Source of the DNA: Methanocellales archaeon
GTDB lineage: Archaea > Halobacteriota > UBA148
Length of the DNA stretch: 49,097 bases
Assembly (NCBI GenBank): GCA_028715985.1
Contig: JAQUQR010000009.1
Location: 1 to 49,097 of the forward strand
Direction of reading: 5' to 3'
Part shown: positions 25,406 to 34,499 of the stretch, piece by piece
Layout: every line of letters begins with the position of its first letter
How positions within the stretch are numbered: position 1 is the stretch's first letter
The notes under the pieces: generated by a model
The model's database searches: none
The model's input: only the letters and a program-made list of their open reading frames with translations
What the model was told of the DNA's origin: nothing
Translations under genes and position numbers: made by a program

Positions 25406-26449
25406 TCATCTCTTCCTAACTTCATTCAATCCTGTCAAACAGCGTTCCACTTCCTCTAAATTCTTAAAGAATCCTGCAAAGCCAGACCATTCTGGTGGTG
25501 CTCCTTTCCAATATTTCCACTCCTCCTTGTGTTTAGGCAATAATGCGATTGCCTGCTCTTCATTGACGCCAAAGTACTCTGCTAATCTAGTGATATAGAC
25601 CTGAAATCTAAGTCCGTCATCAGGATTACTTTCTTTTGGAATTAAACTAAATATGGTGTTTTGACTTTCTCCTATATTTCCCACAAATGCAATTGAACTT
25701 CTTGTTGTGCCTGTCCGATTAAAATGACGGCTAAGTCCTTCAACAAGTCGCAGATATATTTCACCAATACCGTTACGTTCTGCAATCTCTTGTAACTCTT
25801 CATAAGTCAGAGGGGGCTTTCTTTTTGATGTGGTCTTAGTTTGTGTCCTGTACTCGACTTCGCTTGGCTCAATCAAAAATACTCTTGCTAAAAATTCTCT
25901 TCCTTCTTCATCCTGAAAGTACTGAAAAGTAATTGCGTTTATCCCAACGCCGTAAGAGTCAGAAAGATATTTGATTATCCTTTCGGAACTGCTATCTATT
26001 TCGGAGGCTACAACCAGCATCTTGTGATGTTCGTTCAAAATGTCTGGGATTTCTGTGCCAAACCCCCTCTTGAAAGCTTCTTCAAGAGGACCTTTTTCGC
26101 CAAGATATCTATTGGCAATTTCAGTTATTTTCTCGTTTGACAAATCCTTTGTCCAAGAGGCGTAATCTAATACTTGCGCAGTTATTTCTCTTGGGGTCTT
26201 ATCACGTTTCAATTCAACAATGAGGATATCACCATTGCATTCAATGCACAAAAGGTCAATAATCCCCCCAAATCCTGTTTCTACCTGCCTGCCAATCACT
26301 AATAAGTCGTTGGAAATTATTGAAATATCTTTTTCCAGCCAATCCTCTAATCGCTCTTCTATATCAAGCTTTGATTTGCCGATCTCCTTTAATGTGTCCC
26401 TGTCAATGATTTCCCATACTTTTACATCTTGTGGCATTGTATCCTCCAA
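25406..26449 (-). CDS. NucS/EndoMS-like nuclease-domain protein
   Basis: A 347-aa protein. Residues about 35-150 match the C-terminal nuclease domain of NucS/EndoMS: GGIIDLLCI with D65, ILIVELKRDK with E79 and K81, and a following AQVLDYASW helix with Q92, a complete PD-(D/E)XK site. It lacks the usual N-terminal NucS DNA-binding domain and instead has a C-terminal half (about 220-347) of unknown fold ending in GAPPEWSGFAGFFKNLEEV. True NucS cuts mismatched or flap DNA; this form is often found as an accessory nuclease. Start at 26449, or Met-5. The long intergenic upstream contains a palindrome. Confidence 0.75.
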   Translation of the reverse strand: MEDTMPQDVKVWEIIDRDTLKEIGKSKLDIEERLEDWLEKDISIISNDLLVIGRQVETGFGGIIDLLCIECNGDILIVELKRDKTPREITAQVLDYASWTKDLSNEKITEIANRYLGEKGPLEEAFKRGFGTEIPDILNEHHKMLVVASEIDSSSERIIKYLSDSYGVGINAITFQYFQDEEGREFLARVFLIEPSEVEYRTQTKTTSKRKPPLTYEELQEIAERNGIGEIYLRLVEGLSRHFNRTGTTRSSIAFVGNIGESQNTIFSLIPKESNPDDGLRFQVYITRLAEYFGVNEEQAIALLPKHKEEWKYWKGAPPEWSGFAGFFKNLEEVERCLTGLNEVRKR

Positions 26450-26791
26450 TTCTTATGATGAGCCACTTTCGTTTAACTCCTTATATCCGAACTTGAGTTC
26501 GCATATCCTTCCATTTTGGTTTTATATCTGAACTATTTCTTCGTTTGTTTTAACCTTCTAACAAATAAACTATCCAAAGGATTATTTTATATTGCTCGGT
26601 TCTTTGTTGCTTAAAGGAATATGCATAGATTTCAGTGACCTTAGTATTTTGCGTCTCAAGAATTCTTGAATTTATCGGAGACTCACTCCACCCCCCTAAG
26701 AGATGAGTAAAAAAACGGTGCCTTAGAGAATAAACTGTAACGTTTAAGGTTCGATAAATAGATATCCCTTTACAACTTTGAATTGATCATT
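26450..26791. other. 342-base divergent intergenic region
   Basis: It separates the divergent NucS-like and dph6 genes and must hold both promoters. A TATA-like tttatatc lies near 26521. I see no gene here. Confidence 0.4.
26656..26669. promoter_or_regulatory. Perfect 14-base palindrome
   Basis: tcaagaattcttga is a perfect 14-base palindrome in the divergent spacer between the NucS-like and dph6 genes. It could be a dimeric regulator site. Confidence 0.35.
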
Positions 26792-27454
26792 ATGACAAAA
26801 GTCGTCGCATCCTGGAGCGGTGGTAAAGATAGTTGCTTTGCATGCTACAAGGCGATTTTAGATGGCTTCGATGTTGTCCATCTCCTGAATTTGGCACACG
26901 AAGATAGCAACAGGAGCTCCCACGGATTACGTACTGGGCTATTATCAATACAATCACAGGCAGTAGGAATACCAATCGTTCAAGGTCGAACCAAAAGGAG
27001 TGCTTACGAGCAGGAGTTCAAAAAGATCGTAAGTAGGCTAAAGCAAGATGACATCCAGGGAATAGTTTTTGGGGACATCTATGTTCAGGAGCATAGGGAT
27101 TGGATAGAGCGGGTTTGCAGCGAGATGGATATCAGACCCGTATTTCCCTTATGGGGAATGGACACAGAAAAAATAGTCCTTGATTTTATCGATGGCGGAT
27201 TTGAGGCCATTATCGTCGCCGTTAAGGCAGAAATATTGAGTGATAAATGGCTGGGGCGGAAGATCGATAAAAATCTCATAGAAGATTTTAAGGAAAGAAA
27301 GATTGACCCGTGCGGCGAGTCAGGCGAATATCACACATTCGTCGTCGACGGACCACTGTTTAAAAGGCGCTTAAAGATACTTGAGGGCGACAAGGTGTTA
27401 AAGGAAGGACGCTGGCTATTGGATATCTCAAAGTGTGAGATCATTGACAAATAA
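26792..27454 (+). CDS. dph6: Diphthine-ammonia ligase
   Basis: A 220-aa cytosolic ATP-dependent amidase of the PP-loop family. It makes the last step of diphthamide synthesis on elongation factor 2. Seen: PP-loop SGGKDSCFACY at residues 7-17 after MTKVVASW, GIVFGDIYVQEHRDW, FPLWGMDTEKIVLDFI, and the conserved C-terminal DPCGESGEYHTFV. Length fits the archaeal family (about 220-240). ATG at 26792 is preferred to the TTG at 26783. It converges with the radical SAM gene, 11 bases away. Confidence 0.9.
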   Translation: MTKVVASWSGGKDSCFACYKAILDGFDVVHLLNLAHEDSNRSSHGLRTGLLSIQSQAVGIPIVQGRTKRSAYEQEFKKIVSRLKQDDIQGIVFGDIYVQEHRDWIERVCSEMDIRPVFPLWGMDTEKIVLDFIDGGFEAIIVAVKAEILSDKWLGRKIDKNLIEDFKERKIDPCGESGEYHTFVVDGPLFKRRLKILEGDKVLKEGRWLLDISKCEIIDK

Positions 27455-27465
27455 TCAATCCGTAT

Positions 27466-28383
27466 TCATACCAAATTCTTCAGTCCTGCATCCCTGACGA
27501 TCTCGAGCGCCCTCATTCTTTCGTCATATCTGAGGCTACGGTTCAGCTCTGGATATTGGCTCGCTTTGTAATGAGGAGTGTATTGGAACATGAGATTGAA
27601 CCTTATGTCAGGCATATGGTCCGCAATCCATTGAACTATCGGCTTGGTGCAGCACTCAAGATGATTGGGCAGCACAAGATGGCGAAGAATTACCTCTGCA
27701 TCCTGATAAGCGCTAATAAAATTTCTGGTAGTAATTTCCCAATAGTCTTTTACGTTTGAATACTTCTCAGCGCAATTATTATCCCCATATCTGAAGTCCG
27801 CCAAATAGATATCTATTACATCACTTAGCAAGTCCATCGTCTCGCTGGAGCAATACATGTTCGAGTTCCAGATCATGGGTGTGTTGACATTGCACGCATT
27901 CATGATACGCAGTATGGAATGCAAATGGGGAGTTGGCTCCCCTCCCACGAAGTTCACGTTTTTTGCACCCTGATAGTTCCTCATCGTGATGATCTCTGCC
28001 ATTCTTTCTGGAAGTATGGGTGTTCCGGTGACAAACCGGTTTGCTATGTCCCAGTTTTGGCAGTATACGCACGCAAATGTGCAGCCCACGAAAAAGATCG
28101 TGTGCGATGGCACTAGTTCGGGCTCCTCGCCATAGTGTAAAAATTCAGATGCATAACGCGAGATGGCGTTAATGCCACAGTATCCAACTTCCTTTGCCCG
28201 TCGGTTCACTCCGCAGCGGCGCTCACAAAAATGACAGCTTTGCAGGATATCCTCAGCGATCTCTATTTTTCTATCGAGCAGTGATTTTTCCTTCGCAGAT
28301 TTTTCCTTCGCAATTAGATACCTGGCCCTTTGATCGTTGCTTAAGACGGCGAAGTATCGATCCAATCCTTGTACGAAAGACAT
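27466..28383 (-). CDS. Radical SAM protein, PflX-like (COG1313)
   Basis: A 305-aa cytosolic enzyme. Seen: the radical-SAM cluster CTFACVYC (C101, C105, C108), an N-terminal cysteine set C50/C53/C57/C69 characteristic of COG1313 proteins, and FVGGEPTPH near 145. The family resembles pyruvate-formate-lyase-activating enzymes but its substrate is unknown. A perfect 15-base tandem duplication (28283-28297, 28298-28312) encodes a repeated KEKSA unit near residue 26. It starts 7 bases after the lonB stop on the same strand, so the two are probably cotranscribed. Confidence 0.8.
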   Translation of the reverse strand: MSFVQGLDRYFAVLSNDQRARYLIAKEKSAKEKSLLDRKIEIAEDILQSCHFCERRCGVNRRAKEVGYCGINAISRYASEFLHYGEEPELVPSHTIFFVGCTFACVYCQNWDIANRFVTGTPILPERMAEIITMRNYQGAKNVNFVGGEPTPHLHSILRIMNACNVNTPMIWNSNMYCSSETMDLLSDVIDIYLADFRYGDNNCAEKYSNVKDYWEITTRNFISAYQDAEVILRHLVLPNHLECCTKPIVQWIADHMPDIRFNLMFQYTPHYKASQYPELNRSLRYDERMRALEIVRDAGLKNLV

Positions 28384-28390
28384 GACATCA

Positions 28391-30274
28391 TCATTGAAGT
28401 ACTGCCTTATCTAATGGGATGCCGACCTTGGTCTCAGAGGCAATTTTTTTGAGCCTTTTGAGCAAGCCCGCTCGTCTCTTTCCGATCAGGCTGTGCTCCA
28501 AAACTTCTTCTATGGTGGAGACTGGGATGATCTTGATGTCCTTCGCATATTTTTCTTCGATCAACACATCCTTCTCATTGGACTTGGGTATCAAAACTGT
28601 CTTGATGCCTGCTTTTGCCGCCGCCTCTATCTTGTAGGTCACCCCCCCAACTGGGAGTACCTCCCCCCGGACTGAGAGAGAGCCGGTCATAGCCACACTT
28701 TGATCTATGGGAATCCCCTCTAGTGCAGATATGATCGCAGTTGCAACACTTATGCTTGCAGAATCTCCTTCCACCCCTTCATATGTGCCTATGAACTGGA
28801 TATGTATGTCTTTAGAGGATATGTCATGTCCGCTAAATTTCTTGATAAACGCTGAGACGTTCTGCACCGCCTCTTGGGCTATCTCTTGAAGCAGACCGGT
28901 TGCTATCACTCTCCCCTCTTCTTTGGACTGCGCAGGAGTTATCTCCGCGACGATTGGAAGCACAACGCCCGGCTCGCCCATGATTGCAAGCCCGTTAACT
29001 CTGCCGATTTCCGCACCTTTACTCCTGAACATATCATAATCCTTTCTATGCTCAAGATACTGATCGGCAACCTGCTGTTCGACTGAACGTGCTATCTTCT
29101 TAGCCCCGAAAACATGCTCAGCCGTAGTAAATTCAGCATCGCCAGATATGGCCATATCCCCAGAAGCCCGGATTAAGCCACCGAGATCTCTTAGCTTGAG
29201 GGTTAACTGACCTCTCCTACCAGCCCTCCTCTGGGCTTCTCTGATGATTTCCTTGACGGCATCCCTCGTAAAATGAGGGATTTTTTTGTCCTTCTCCACT
29301 TCCTGAGCGACAAACCTGACCAACTTTTGTCTGTTGGCAGGAGTGTCCTCCATATAATCCTGCATGTAAACTTCATAGCCGTATCCTTTTATTCTTGAAC
29401 GAAGAGCAGGATGCATACCCTCTACCGCATCTAGGTTACCCGCAAGCACCATGACAAAATCACAGGGTACTGGATCGGTCTTCACCATCGCTCCTGAGCT
29501 TCGCTCAGACTGGCCTGTAATGGGATACTCGCCTTCCTGCAAAGCAGTGAGCAGGCTCTGTTGAGATTCTATGTGTAGGGTGTTAATCTCGTCTATGAAA
29601 AGAACGCCTTTATGCGCCTTGTGAATGGCACCCACCTCAACCCTATCATGCGACGGAGTCTCCAGCCCCCCGCTCTGGAAAGGATCATGTCGTACATCTC
29701 CCAAGAGTGCGCCGGCATGCGCACCGGTGGCGTCAACATATGGGGCGGTATCCTTCCCTTCATTGGATACCAACAACTTGGGGATGTCCCTCTCTTCTCT
29801 GGGCGTAATATATCTGAGCGCGATGAAAAGAAGGAGGGCGGCTATGATACCCATCAACCACTGTCCTTGCATGAAGGCGAAAATCAAGATGGTCATGACG
29901 AGCATCATATATAATAGATTCCTCGTCTGGGCTTTCTTCTGGGCTTCCATCTTATGAGACTGTACTATCTGCCTTCCTTTCCCGGCCGGAACTGCCCTCA
30001 CCTTTGGATTGTTAGTGTCCTCTGGATTGTTATATGCCAGGATATCCTGCAGCTCCTCCTTGGGTAGAAGTTCGGCCATACCCTTCGCTAGCATCGATTT
30101 GCCCGTTCCGGGAGTGCCGATCAGCATTACATGTCTTCTCTGCTTAGCCGCCTTCTTGATTACTTCGACAGCTCTCTCTTGACCGATCACCTGATCGATT
30201 AGGAGTTCTGGCACTTGTATATCCTTAGTAGCCTCAAACTCTAGTCCACCAAAAATATCGTTTTCATCGCCCAT
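28391..30274 (-). CDS. lonB: Membrane-anchored ATP-dependent protease LonB
   Basis: A 627-aa archaeal Lon protease, an inner-membrane AAA+ hexamer. Seen: Walker A IGTPGTGKS at 52-60, two transmembrane segments at about 120-158 inserted between Walker A and B as in all LonB, Walker B VLFIDEIN near 223, and a C-terminal S16 protease domain with the catalytic Ser in EGDSASIS and Lys in GGVTYKIEAA. Length is typical. It degrades misfolded and regulatory proteins. ATG at 30274; the downstream neighbour is the radical SAM gene. Confidence 0.95.
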   Translation of the reverse strand: MGDENDIFGGLEFEATKDIQVPELLIDQVIGQERAVEVIKKAAKQRRHVMLIGTPGTGKSMLAKGMAELLPKEELQDILAYNNPEDTNNPKVRAVPAGKGRQIVQSHKMEAQKKAQTRNLLYMMLVMTILIFAFMQGQWLMGIIAALLLFIALRYITPREERDIPKLLVSNEGKDTAPYVDATGAHAGALLGDVRHDPFQSGGLETPSHDRVEVGAIHKAHKGVLFIDEINTLHIESQQSLLTALQEGEYPITGQSERSSGAMVKTDPVPCDFVMVLAGNLDAVEGMHPALRSRIKGYGYEVYMQDYMEDTPANRQKLVRFVAQEVEKDKKIPHFTRDAVKEIIREAQRRAGRRGQLTLKLRDLGGLIRASGDMAISGDAEFTTAEHVFGAKKIARSVEQQVADQYLEHRKDYDMFRSKGAEIGRVNGLAIMGEPGVVLPIVAEITPAQSKEEGRVIATGLLQEIAQEAVQNVSAFIKKFSGHDISSKDIHIQFIGTYEGVEGDSASISVATAIISALEGIPIDQSVAMTGSLSVRGEVLPVGGVTYKIEAAAKAGIKTVLIPKSNEKDVLIEEKYAKDIKIIPVSTIEEVLEHSLIGKRRAGLLKRLKKIASETKVGIPLDKAVLQ

Positions 30275-30301
30275 ATTACCCTATAAAATGGCATTCATAA
30301 C

Positions 30302-31615
30302 CTATAAATCTATCACATCTTCAAGGGCTAGCGTCAGCACATCAACGATCGCCGACATGGGGGGCGCATAGCAAGTTTCAGCCATCAGCATTTGCTGGGC
30401 AGTCATGCCGCTTTTGATCACAAGGGATAACGCATCTATCCTCTCCTTTGCCCCTTCTTCTGAGATGATCTGTGCGCCGATCAACCTTTTTTCAAAAAAT
30501 AAAAGCTTTATATTTATTTTCTTTGCATCTGGATAATAGCTTGACCTTGTCAGTCCATTTGCCCTCCCCTCGACAGGGATAAGTTCCGCATTCTTTGCTG
30601 CATTGGATGTCACTCCTGCGGATCCGACCTGAAGATCGCCTACCAGGCAGATAGTTGGATGGATAACTGGACCAAACTCCCTACTTCCACCGCAGACGTT
30701 CTCTGCCACAACTTTGGCTTGCATCACCGCAGAACTTCCCCGTGGACTAAGGCATGGACGATTGGTTATGTAATTCATAACCTCAACACAATCACCGGCA
30801 GCATATACGTTCTCTGCCACCCTCATAGTTGAGTCGACCTTAATTCCACCTGTTTCGCCAACCCCTATGCCTGCCGGTCTTGAAAGACTAGTGTTTGGCC
30901 TAGTTCCTGTACACAGTATCACCAAATCGGCTGTAACTACCTCTTTCCCAATGGTTACGAATTCTACGTTATCAGAGCCATTGATCGAGCCCAATGAAAA
31001 ACCGGTCATCACTTTTACACCCAAGCTCTCCAAATGGTTCTGTACAATGGAGGCCATATCTGGATCCAGCATGCAAGGAAGCACATAGGGGGCCTTCTCT
31101 ACCACGGTTGTATCGATCCCAACTTTGATCAATGCGGTGGCAATCTCAAGACCGATGTGACCAGCCCCAACTATTACGGCCTTTTTTGCGTTATTCATGC
31201 CCTCCTTAACTTTTTGGCCGTCATCAAGACATCTGAGAATGTAAACGCCCTTTTTATCGGTTCCGGGAATTTGTGGAATTAAAGGAAGAGAGCCAGTTGC
31301 TATTACCAGTTTATCATAATAGGATTGCTTTCCATTTGCAATGATCGATTTGGAGGACAAGTCAATTGCGGTAACCTCCGTATTGGTTTGAATGTCAATG
31401 CACTGGTCTTTATAATACTGATCATCGTGCATTATCAACTCTTCAAAGGACGAAACCTTGCCAGAAAGAACGAAAGGTATGCCGCAGGGCGAATATGCTG
31501 TATATTTGTCCTTGGTAAAAATGGTGATGTCCATGTCCGGAGCTTTTTTCCTGACATGTGAGGCTACGGAGGTCCCAGCAATCCCACCACCAATGACTAT
31601 GAGCTTTCCTGGCAT
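30302..31615 (-). CDS. FAD-dependent pyridine nucleotide-disulfide oxidoreductase (CoA-disulfide reductase/Nox-like)
   Basis: A 437-aa flavoprotein, cytosolic. Seen: an FAD-binding GGGIAGTSVA at the N-terminus, the single redox Cys in YSPCGIPF (near residue 42), an NAD-binding VGAGHIGLEIA, the second FAD motif VYAAGDC, and a C-terminal dimerisation domain. One active Cys, rather than a CxxxxC pair, places it with CoA-disulfide reductases, NADH oxidases and persulfide reductases; the substrate is not decidable. The start at ATG 31615 precedes the first beta-strand; the frame extends upstream to 31642. It is divergent from prs with a 92-base gap. Confidence 0.8.
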   Translation of the reverse strand: MPGKLIVIGGGIAGTSVASHVRKKAPDMDITIFTKDKYTAYSPCGIPFVLSGKVSSFEELIMHDDQYYKDQCIDIQTNTEVTAIDLSSKSIIANGKQSYYDKLVIATGSLPLIPQIPGTDKKGVYILRCLDDGQKVKEGMNNAKKAVIVGAGHIGLEIATALIKVGIDTTVVEKAPYVLPCMLDPDMASIVQNHLESLGVKVMTGFSLGSINGSDNVEFVTIGKEVVTADLVILCTGTRPNTSLSRPAGIGVGETGGIKVDSTMRVAENVYAAGDCVEVMNYITNRPCLSPRGSSAVMQAKVVAENVCGGSREFGPVIHPTICLVGDLQVGSAGVTSNAAKNAELIPVEGRANGLTRSSYYPDAKKINIKLLFFEKRLIGAQIISEEGAKERIDALSLVIKSGMTAQQMLMAETCYAPPMSAIVDVLTLALEDVIDL

Positions 31616-31707
31616 GATGTCACCATACCCTATCAATTGCAATATTTATTTATAAATAAGACTGCTGATGAAATCTTTTTAATAAGATAAGGTAAAACAA
31701 TTACCTC

Positions 31708-32547
31708 ATGATGAAGATTATTGGCGGACCTGCATCTCAATTACTAGCAGCTAGGGTTGCATCTGAGTTGGGCTGTGAGCTTGCTCTGGCAGAATATAAG
31801 CGATTTCCTGATGGTGAATCATACGTACGCGTGTTGGATGAAATTGAGGATGTGATCATCATCCAAAGTATGGTTTCCGATGAAGACCTGATCTACTTAT
31901 TGCAATTGATCGATGCATGCAGTGAGGCAGACGTTAGGGTGGTCATTCCTTATTTTGGATATGCTCGCCAAGGTAGACGATTCCAACCCGGTGAGGCTAT
32001 CAGTGCGAAGGTCATGGCAAAAACGATTGAGGCAGATGAAATTTTAACGGTAAACATTCATGACCCCCCTGTCTTAGATTACTTCAGCGTAAAGGCACGG
32101 GATTTAGATGCAGCGCCGTTGATCGGAGAGCATATGCAATCGCTGGATCTCCAAAAACCGATCTTCATAGCACCAGATGAATTTGCGGGATCATTGGCAA
32201 GATCGGTTGCATCCAAGCTAGGTGCGGATTATGATGTGCTGGAGAAAAAAAGGCTGAGCGGAGATCAAGTGGAGATAAAGGCGAAACATCTGGATGTAGC
32301 GAACAGAGACGTAATAATTATCGACGACATGATCTCCACTGGAGGTACCATGTCTGAGGCAATAGAACTACTCCGAAGGCAAAAGTCCAAGGATGTTTAT
32401 GTCGCCTGCGTACATCCCGTCTTGGCTACGAATGCCGTTTGTAGGTTGTTCAAAGCGGGCGTAAAGGAACTCATTGCGACGGATACCATTGAGAGAGGGG
32501 TCAGCATCATCAGCGTTGCACCTCTGATAGCCGGAGCTTTGGAGTGA
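31708..32547 (+). CDS. prs: Ribose-phosphate pyrophosphokinase
   Basis: A 279-aa cytosolic enzyme making PRPP from ribose 5-phosphate and ATP for nucleotide and histidine synthesis. Seen: FPDGESYVRV near residue 29, the catalytic flexible-loop region near YFGYARQGRRF, NIHDPPVLDYF, and the PRPP-binding loop VIIIDDMISTGGTM near 206. Length fits archaeal class I enzymes. The start is the first or second Met. A hairpin follows about 35 bases after the stop. Confidence 0.93.
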   Translation: MMKIIGGPASQLLAARVASELGCELALAEYKRFPDGESYVRVLDEIEDVIIIQSMVSDEDLIYLLQLIDACSEADVRVVIPYFGYARQGRRFQPGEAISAKVMAKTIEADEILTVNIHDPPVLDYFSVKARDLDAAPLIGEHMQSLDLQKPIFIAPDEFAGSLARSVASKLGADYDVLEKKRLSGDQVEIKAKHLDVANRDVIIIDDMISTGGTMSEAIELLRRQKSKDVYVACVHPVLATNAVCRLFKAGVKELIATDTIERGVSIISVAPLIAGALE

Positions 32548-32866
32548 TGCGCATCAGATCGATGAAGGCTAGCGAAGGTCTGGCTGAAATTCGTAAAAAG
32601 TTTCAGCGCGTTTCATCTGCTAAAAACCTCTTTATTATATAGAGCGAAAACGATCATAAGCATTTGCCGAAAATGGCGAAGATTTTTGAGCACCATCAGG
32701 ATGATCCGATGGATGGATGACATGTGTTTTTATTCTTCTTAATTCAAAAAAAGTTATTATAATTGATCTCCTTGTATTGTATTGACCATAACCCTATTGC
32801 CAGATTAGAATAAATGAATGGAAATAAAATATACATAAATGTAAAATAAATTTTAGGATAGGTCTG
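32548..32866. other. 319-base spacer between prs and rtcA
   Basis: It contains a hairpin at 32583-32607, a TATA-like stretch near 32822-32850 (aaataaaatatacataaatg) suited to rtcA, and no supportable gene. Confidence 0.4.
32583..32607 (+). terminator. Hairpin after prs
   Basis: gctgaaa (32583-32589) pairs perfectly with tttcagc (32601-32607) around an 11-base loop, 36 bases after the prs stop. There is no immediate T run. Confidence 0.4.
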
Positions 32867-33871
32867 ATGTTGGAAATAGACGGCTCATATGGGGAGGGTG
32901 GAGGCCAAATCCTTAGGACAACCATCGCACTGTCAGCAGTTACCGGTAGACCAGTTTACATTAAGAACATCAGGGCAAAAAGACCAAAACCTGGATTGGC
33001 TGCTCAACATTTGGAGGCGTTAAGGTGCATCGCATTGCTCACAGATGCTGATGTTAGTGGATTAAAACTAGGATCCACCGAGTTGACGTTCTATCCAAAG
33101 GAGATTAAAAGCGGGGAATACGATATCGATATTGGCACTGCAGGCAGCATAACTCTTCTCCTACAATGCCTGATGCCAGTGGCGGTTAGAATTGAAGACT
33201 CAATTTCGCTTAACATAAGAGGTGGCACGGATGTCGCATGGAGTCCGCCCATTGACTATCTCAGATATGTCATGCTACCCACGATAGCCAAGATGGGATA
33301 TTACGCTCACATCGATTTGATCGGGAGAGGGTATCACCCAAGAGGTGGAGGATTAGTGAAGGCAGTTATATATCCCTCTATTCTCAGTGGGGTTGTTCTG
33401 CAGAGAGGGGAAGTCGAGATTAAAGGCATTTCCCACTGCTCAAGACTGCCCGAGCATGTTGCAATGAGACAGGCAATATCGGCAAAAGAAGTGTTAGCAG
33501 AAGGAGGATATGATGCACAAATATCCACGGAATTTAGCCAAAATACTTCCACTGGCAGTGGTATTACGCTATGGTGCCCTGGAATGGGGGGGAGCTCACT
33601 CGGTGAAAGGGGTAAACCCGCTGAAGAGGTCGGAAGAGAGGCTGCAAAGGCTCTTCTGGATGAATTAAGATCTGGTGCAAGCACTGATGTACATCTAGCG
33701 GATCAGTTGATACCCTATATGGCATTGGCCAAGGGAGAATGCTCTCTCACCACGAGATTCCTAACACCACATGCAAGAACAAATATCCAGGTGGTTGAAA
33801 GATTCTTGGATTTTAAATTTAAGATAGAGGATCAAATAGTAGGAAGCGATTTGGTTTGTATTAGGAAATGA
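32867..33871 (+). CDS. rtcA: RNA 3'-terminal phosphate cyclase
   Basis: A 334-aa cytosolic enzyme converting RNA 3'-phosphate ends to 2',3'-cyclic phosphates with ATP. Seen: the N-terminal IDGSYGEGGGQILRTTIALS signature, RPKPGLAAQH, DIDIGTAGSITLLLQ, RGGTDVAWSP, a C-terminal segment LADQLIPYMALAKG containing the catalytic-His region H-L-A-D-Q, and a final T-H-A-R-T-N. All family motifs are present. Its end overlaps by 11 bases the end of kptA on the opposite strand, so two RNA-end-processing enzymes converge here. Confidence 0.95.
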   Translation: MLEIDGSYGEGGGQILRTTIALSAVTGRPVYIKNIRAKRPKPGLAAQHLEALRCIALLTDADVSGLKLGSTELTFYPKEIKSGEYDIDIGTAGSITLLLQCLMPVAVRIEDSISLNIRGGTDVAWSPPIDYLRYVMLPTIAKMGYYAHIDLIGRGYHPRGGGLVKAVIYPSILSGVVLQRGEVEIKGISHCSRLPEHVAMRQAISAKEVLAEGGYDAQISTEFSQNTSTGSGITLWCPGMGGSSLGERGKPAEEVGREAAKALLDELRSGASTDVHLADQLIPYMALAKGECSLTTRFLTPHARTNIQVVERFLDFKFKIEDQIVGSDLVCIRK

Positions 33872-34499
33872 TCTCCAGAAAATCTGTTGGGATGCTATCC
33901 GATATGCAAATTTGATCGTTGACTTTCATCATCTTGATCCCCTGGGATTGGGCGTTTTGCGCATCAATTATTATTACCACGGGCTGATCAGTCCTAAATT
34001 TTGCGACCCTGATGGCCTCATCGAAAGAGGTGCTAAGGTGAACATATCTTTGACCGACGGGCTTCAGTCCAATATCCATGATCCTGCCTGCCTCCTCCAT
34101 GGTAGTCCCATAATACAATTCCAGCAACTCGTTTTCTGGAAAGTCTAGGTCCACATTGACAGAATGGGCATACTTAGCTCGAATCCTTTCTCCACTTAGC
34201 TCGTATCTACCTTTAACATCAGACTCTATCAATGCAAATAAATGCTCTGTGTGAAACCATCGATACTTGGCCTCTATTGCATTGATTAGTTGGTTTACAT
34301 CCACCCATCCCTGCTTGTCCATCTTCAGACCTAGCTCGTGGGGAAAGTGCCTTAAGGCGCCAGATACCATCTTTCCAAGCCTGGTTACCTTGGTTTCGTC
34401 TAGAATAAAACTCCCAGGGTTTCCGCACTCACATGTTTCCCCCCTAAAATACCCATGCTTGATACACATTCGTATCTGTCCAGTTTCCATATTGCTCAC
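33861..34499 (-). CDS. kptA: RNA 2'-phosphotransferase (KptA/Tpt1)
   Basis: A 212-aa enzyme that removes an internal RNA 2'-phosphate using NAD, as in the last step of fungal-type tRNA splicing. Seen: an N-terminal zinc-knuckle-like segment CIKHGYFRGETCECG, then the KptA core with SGALRHFPHELGL, the linker YAHSVNVDLDF, LYYGTTMEEAGRI, RYVHLSTSFDEA and the NAD-binding C-terminal half. In organisms without 2'-phosphate splicing its substrate is unclear. The start at ATG 34499 includes the zinc-like extension common in archaeal forms. It overlaps the rtcA end. Confidence 0.92.
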   Translation of the reverse strand: MSNMETGQIRMCIKHGYFRGETCECGNPGSFILDETKVTRLGKMVSGALRHFPHELGLKMDKQGWVDVNQLINAIEAKYRWFHTEHLFALIESDVKGRYELSGERIRAKYAHSVNVDLDFPENELLELYYGTTMEEAGRIMDIGLKPVGQRYVHLSTSFDEAIRVAKFRTDQPVVIIIDAQNAQSQGIKMMKVNDQICISDSIPTDFLEIIS

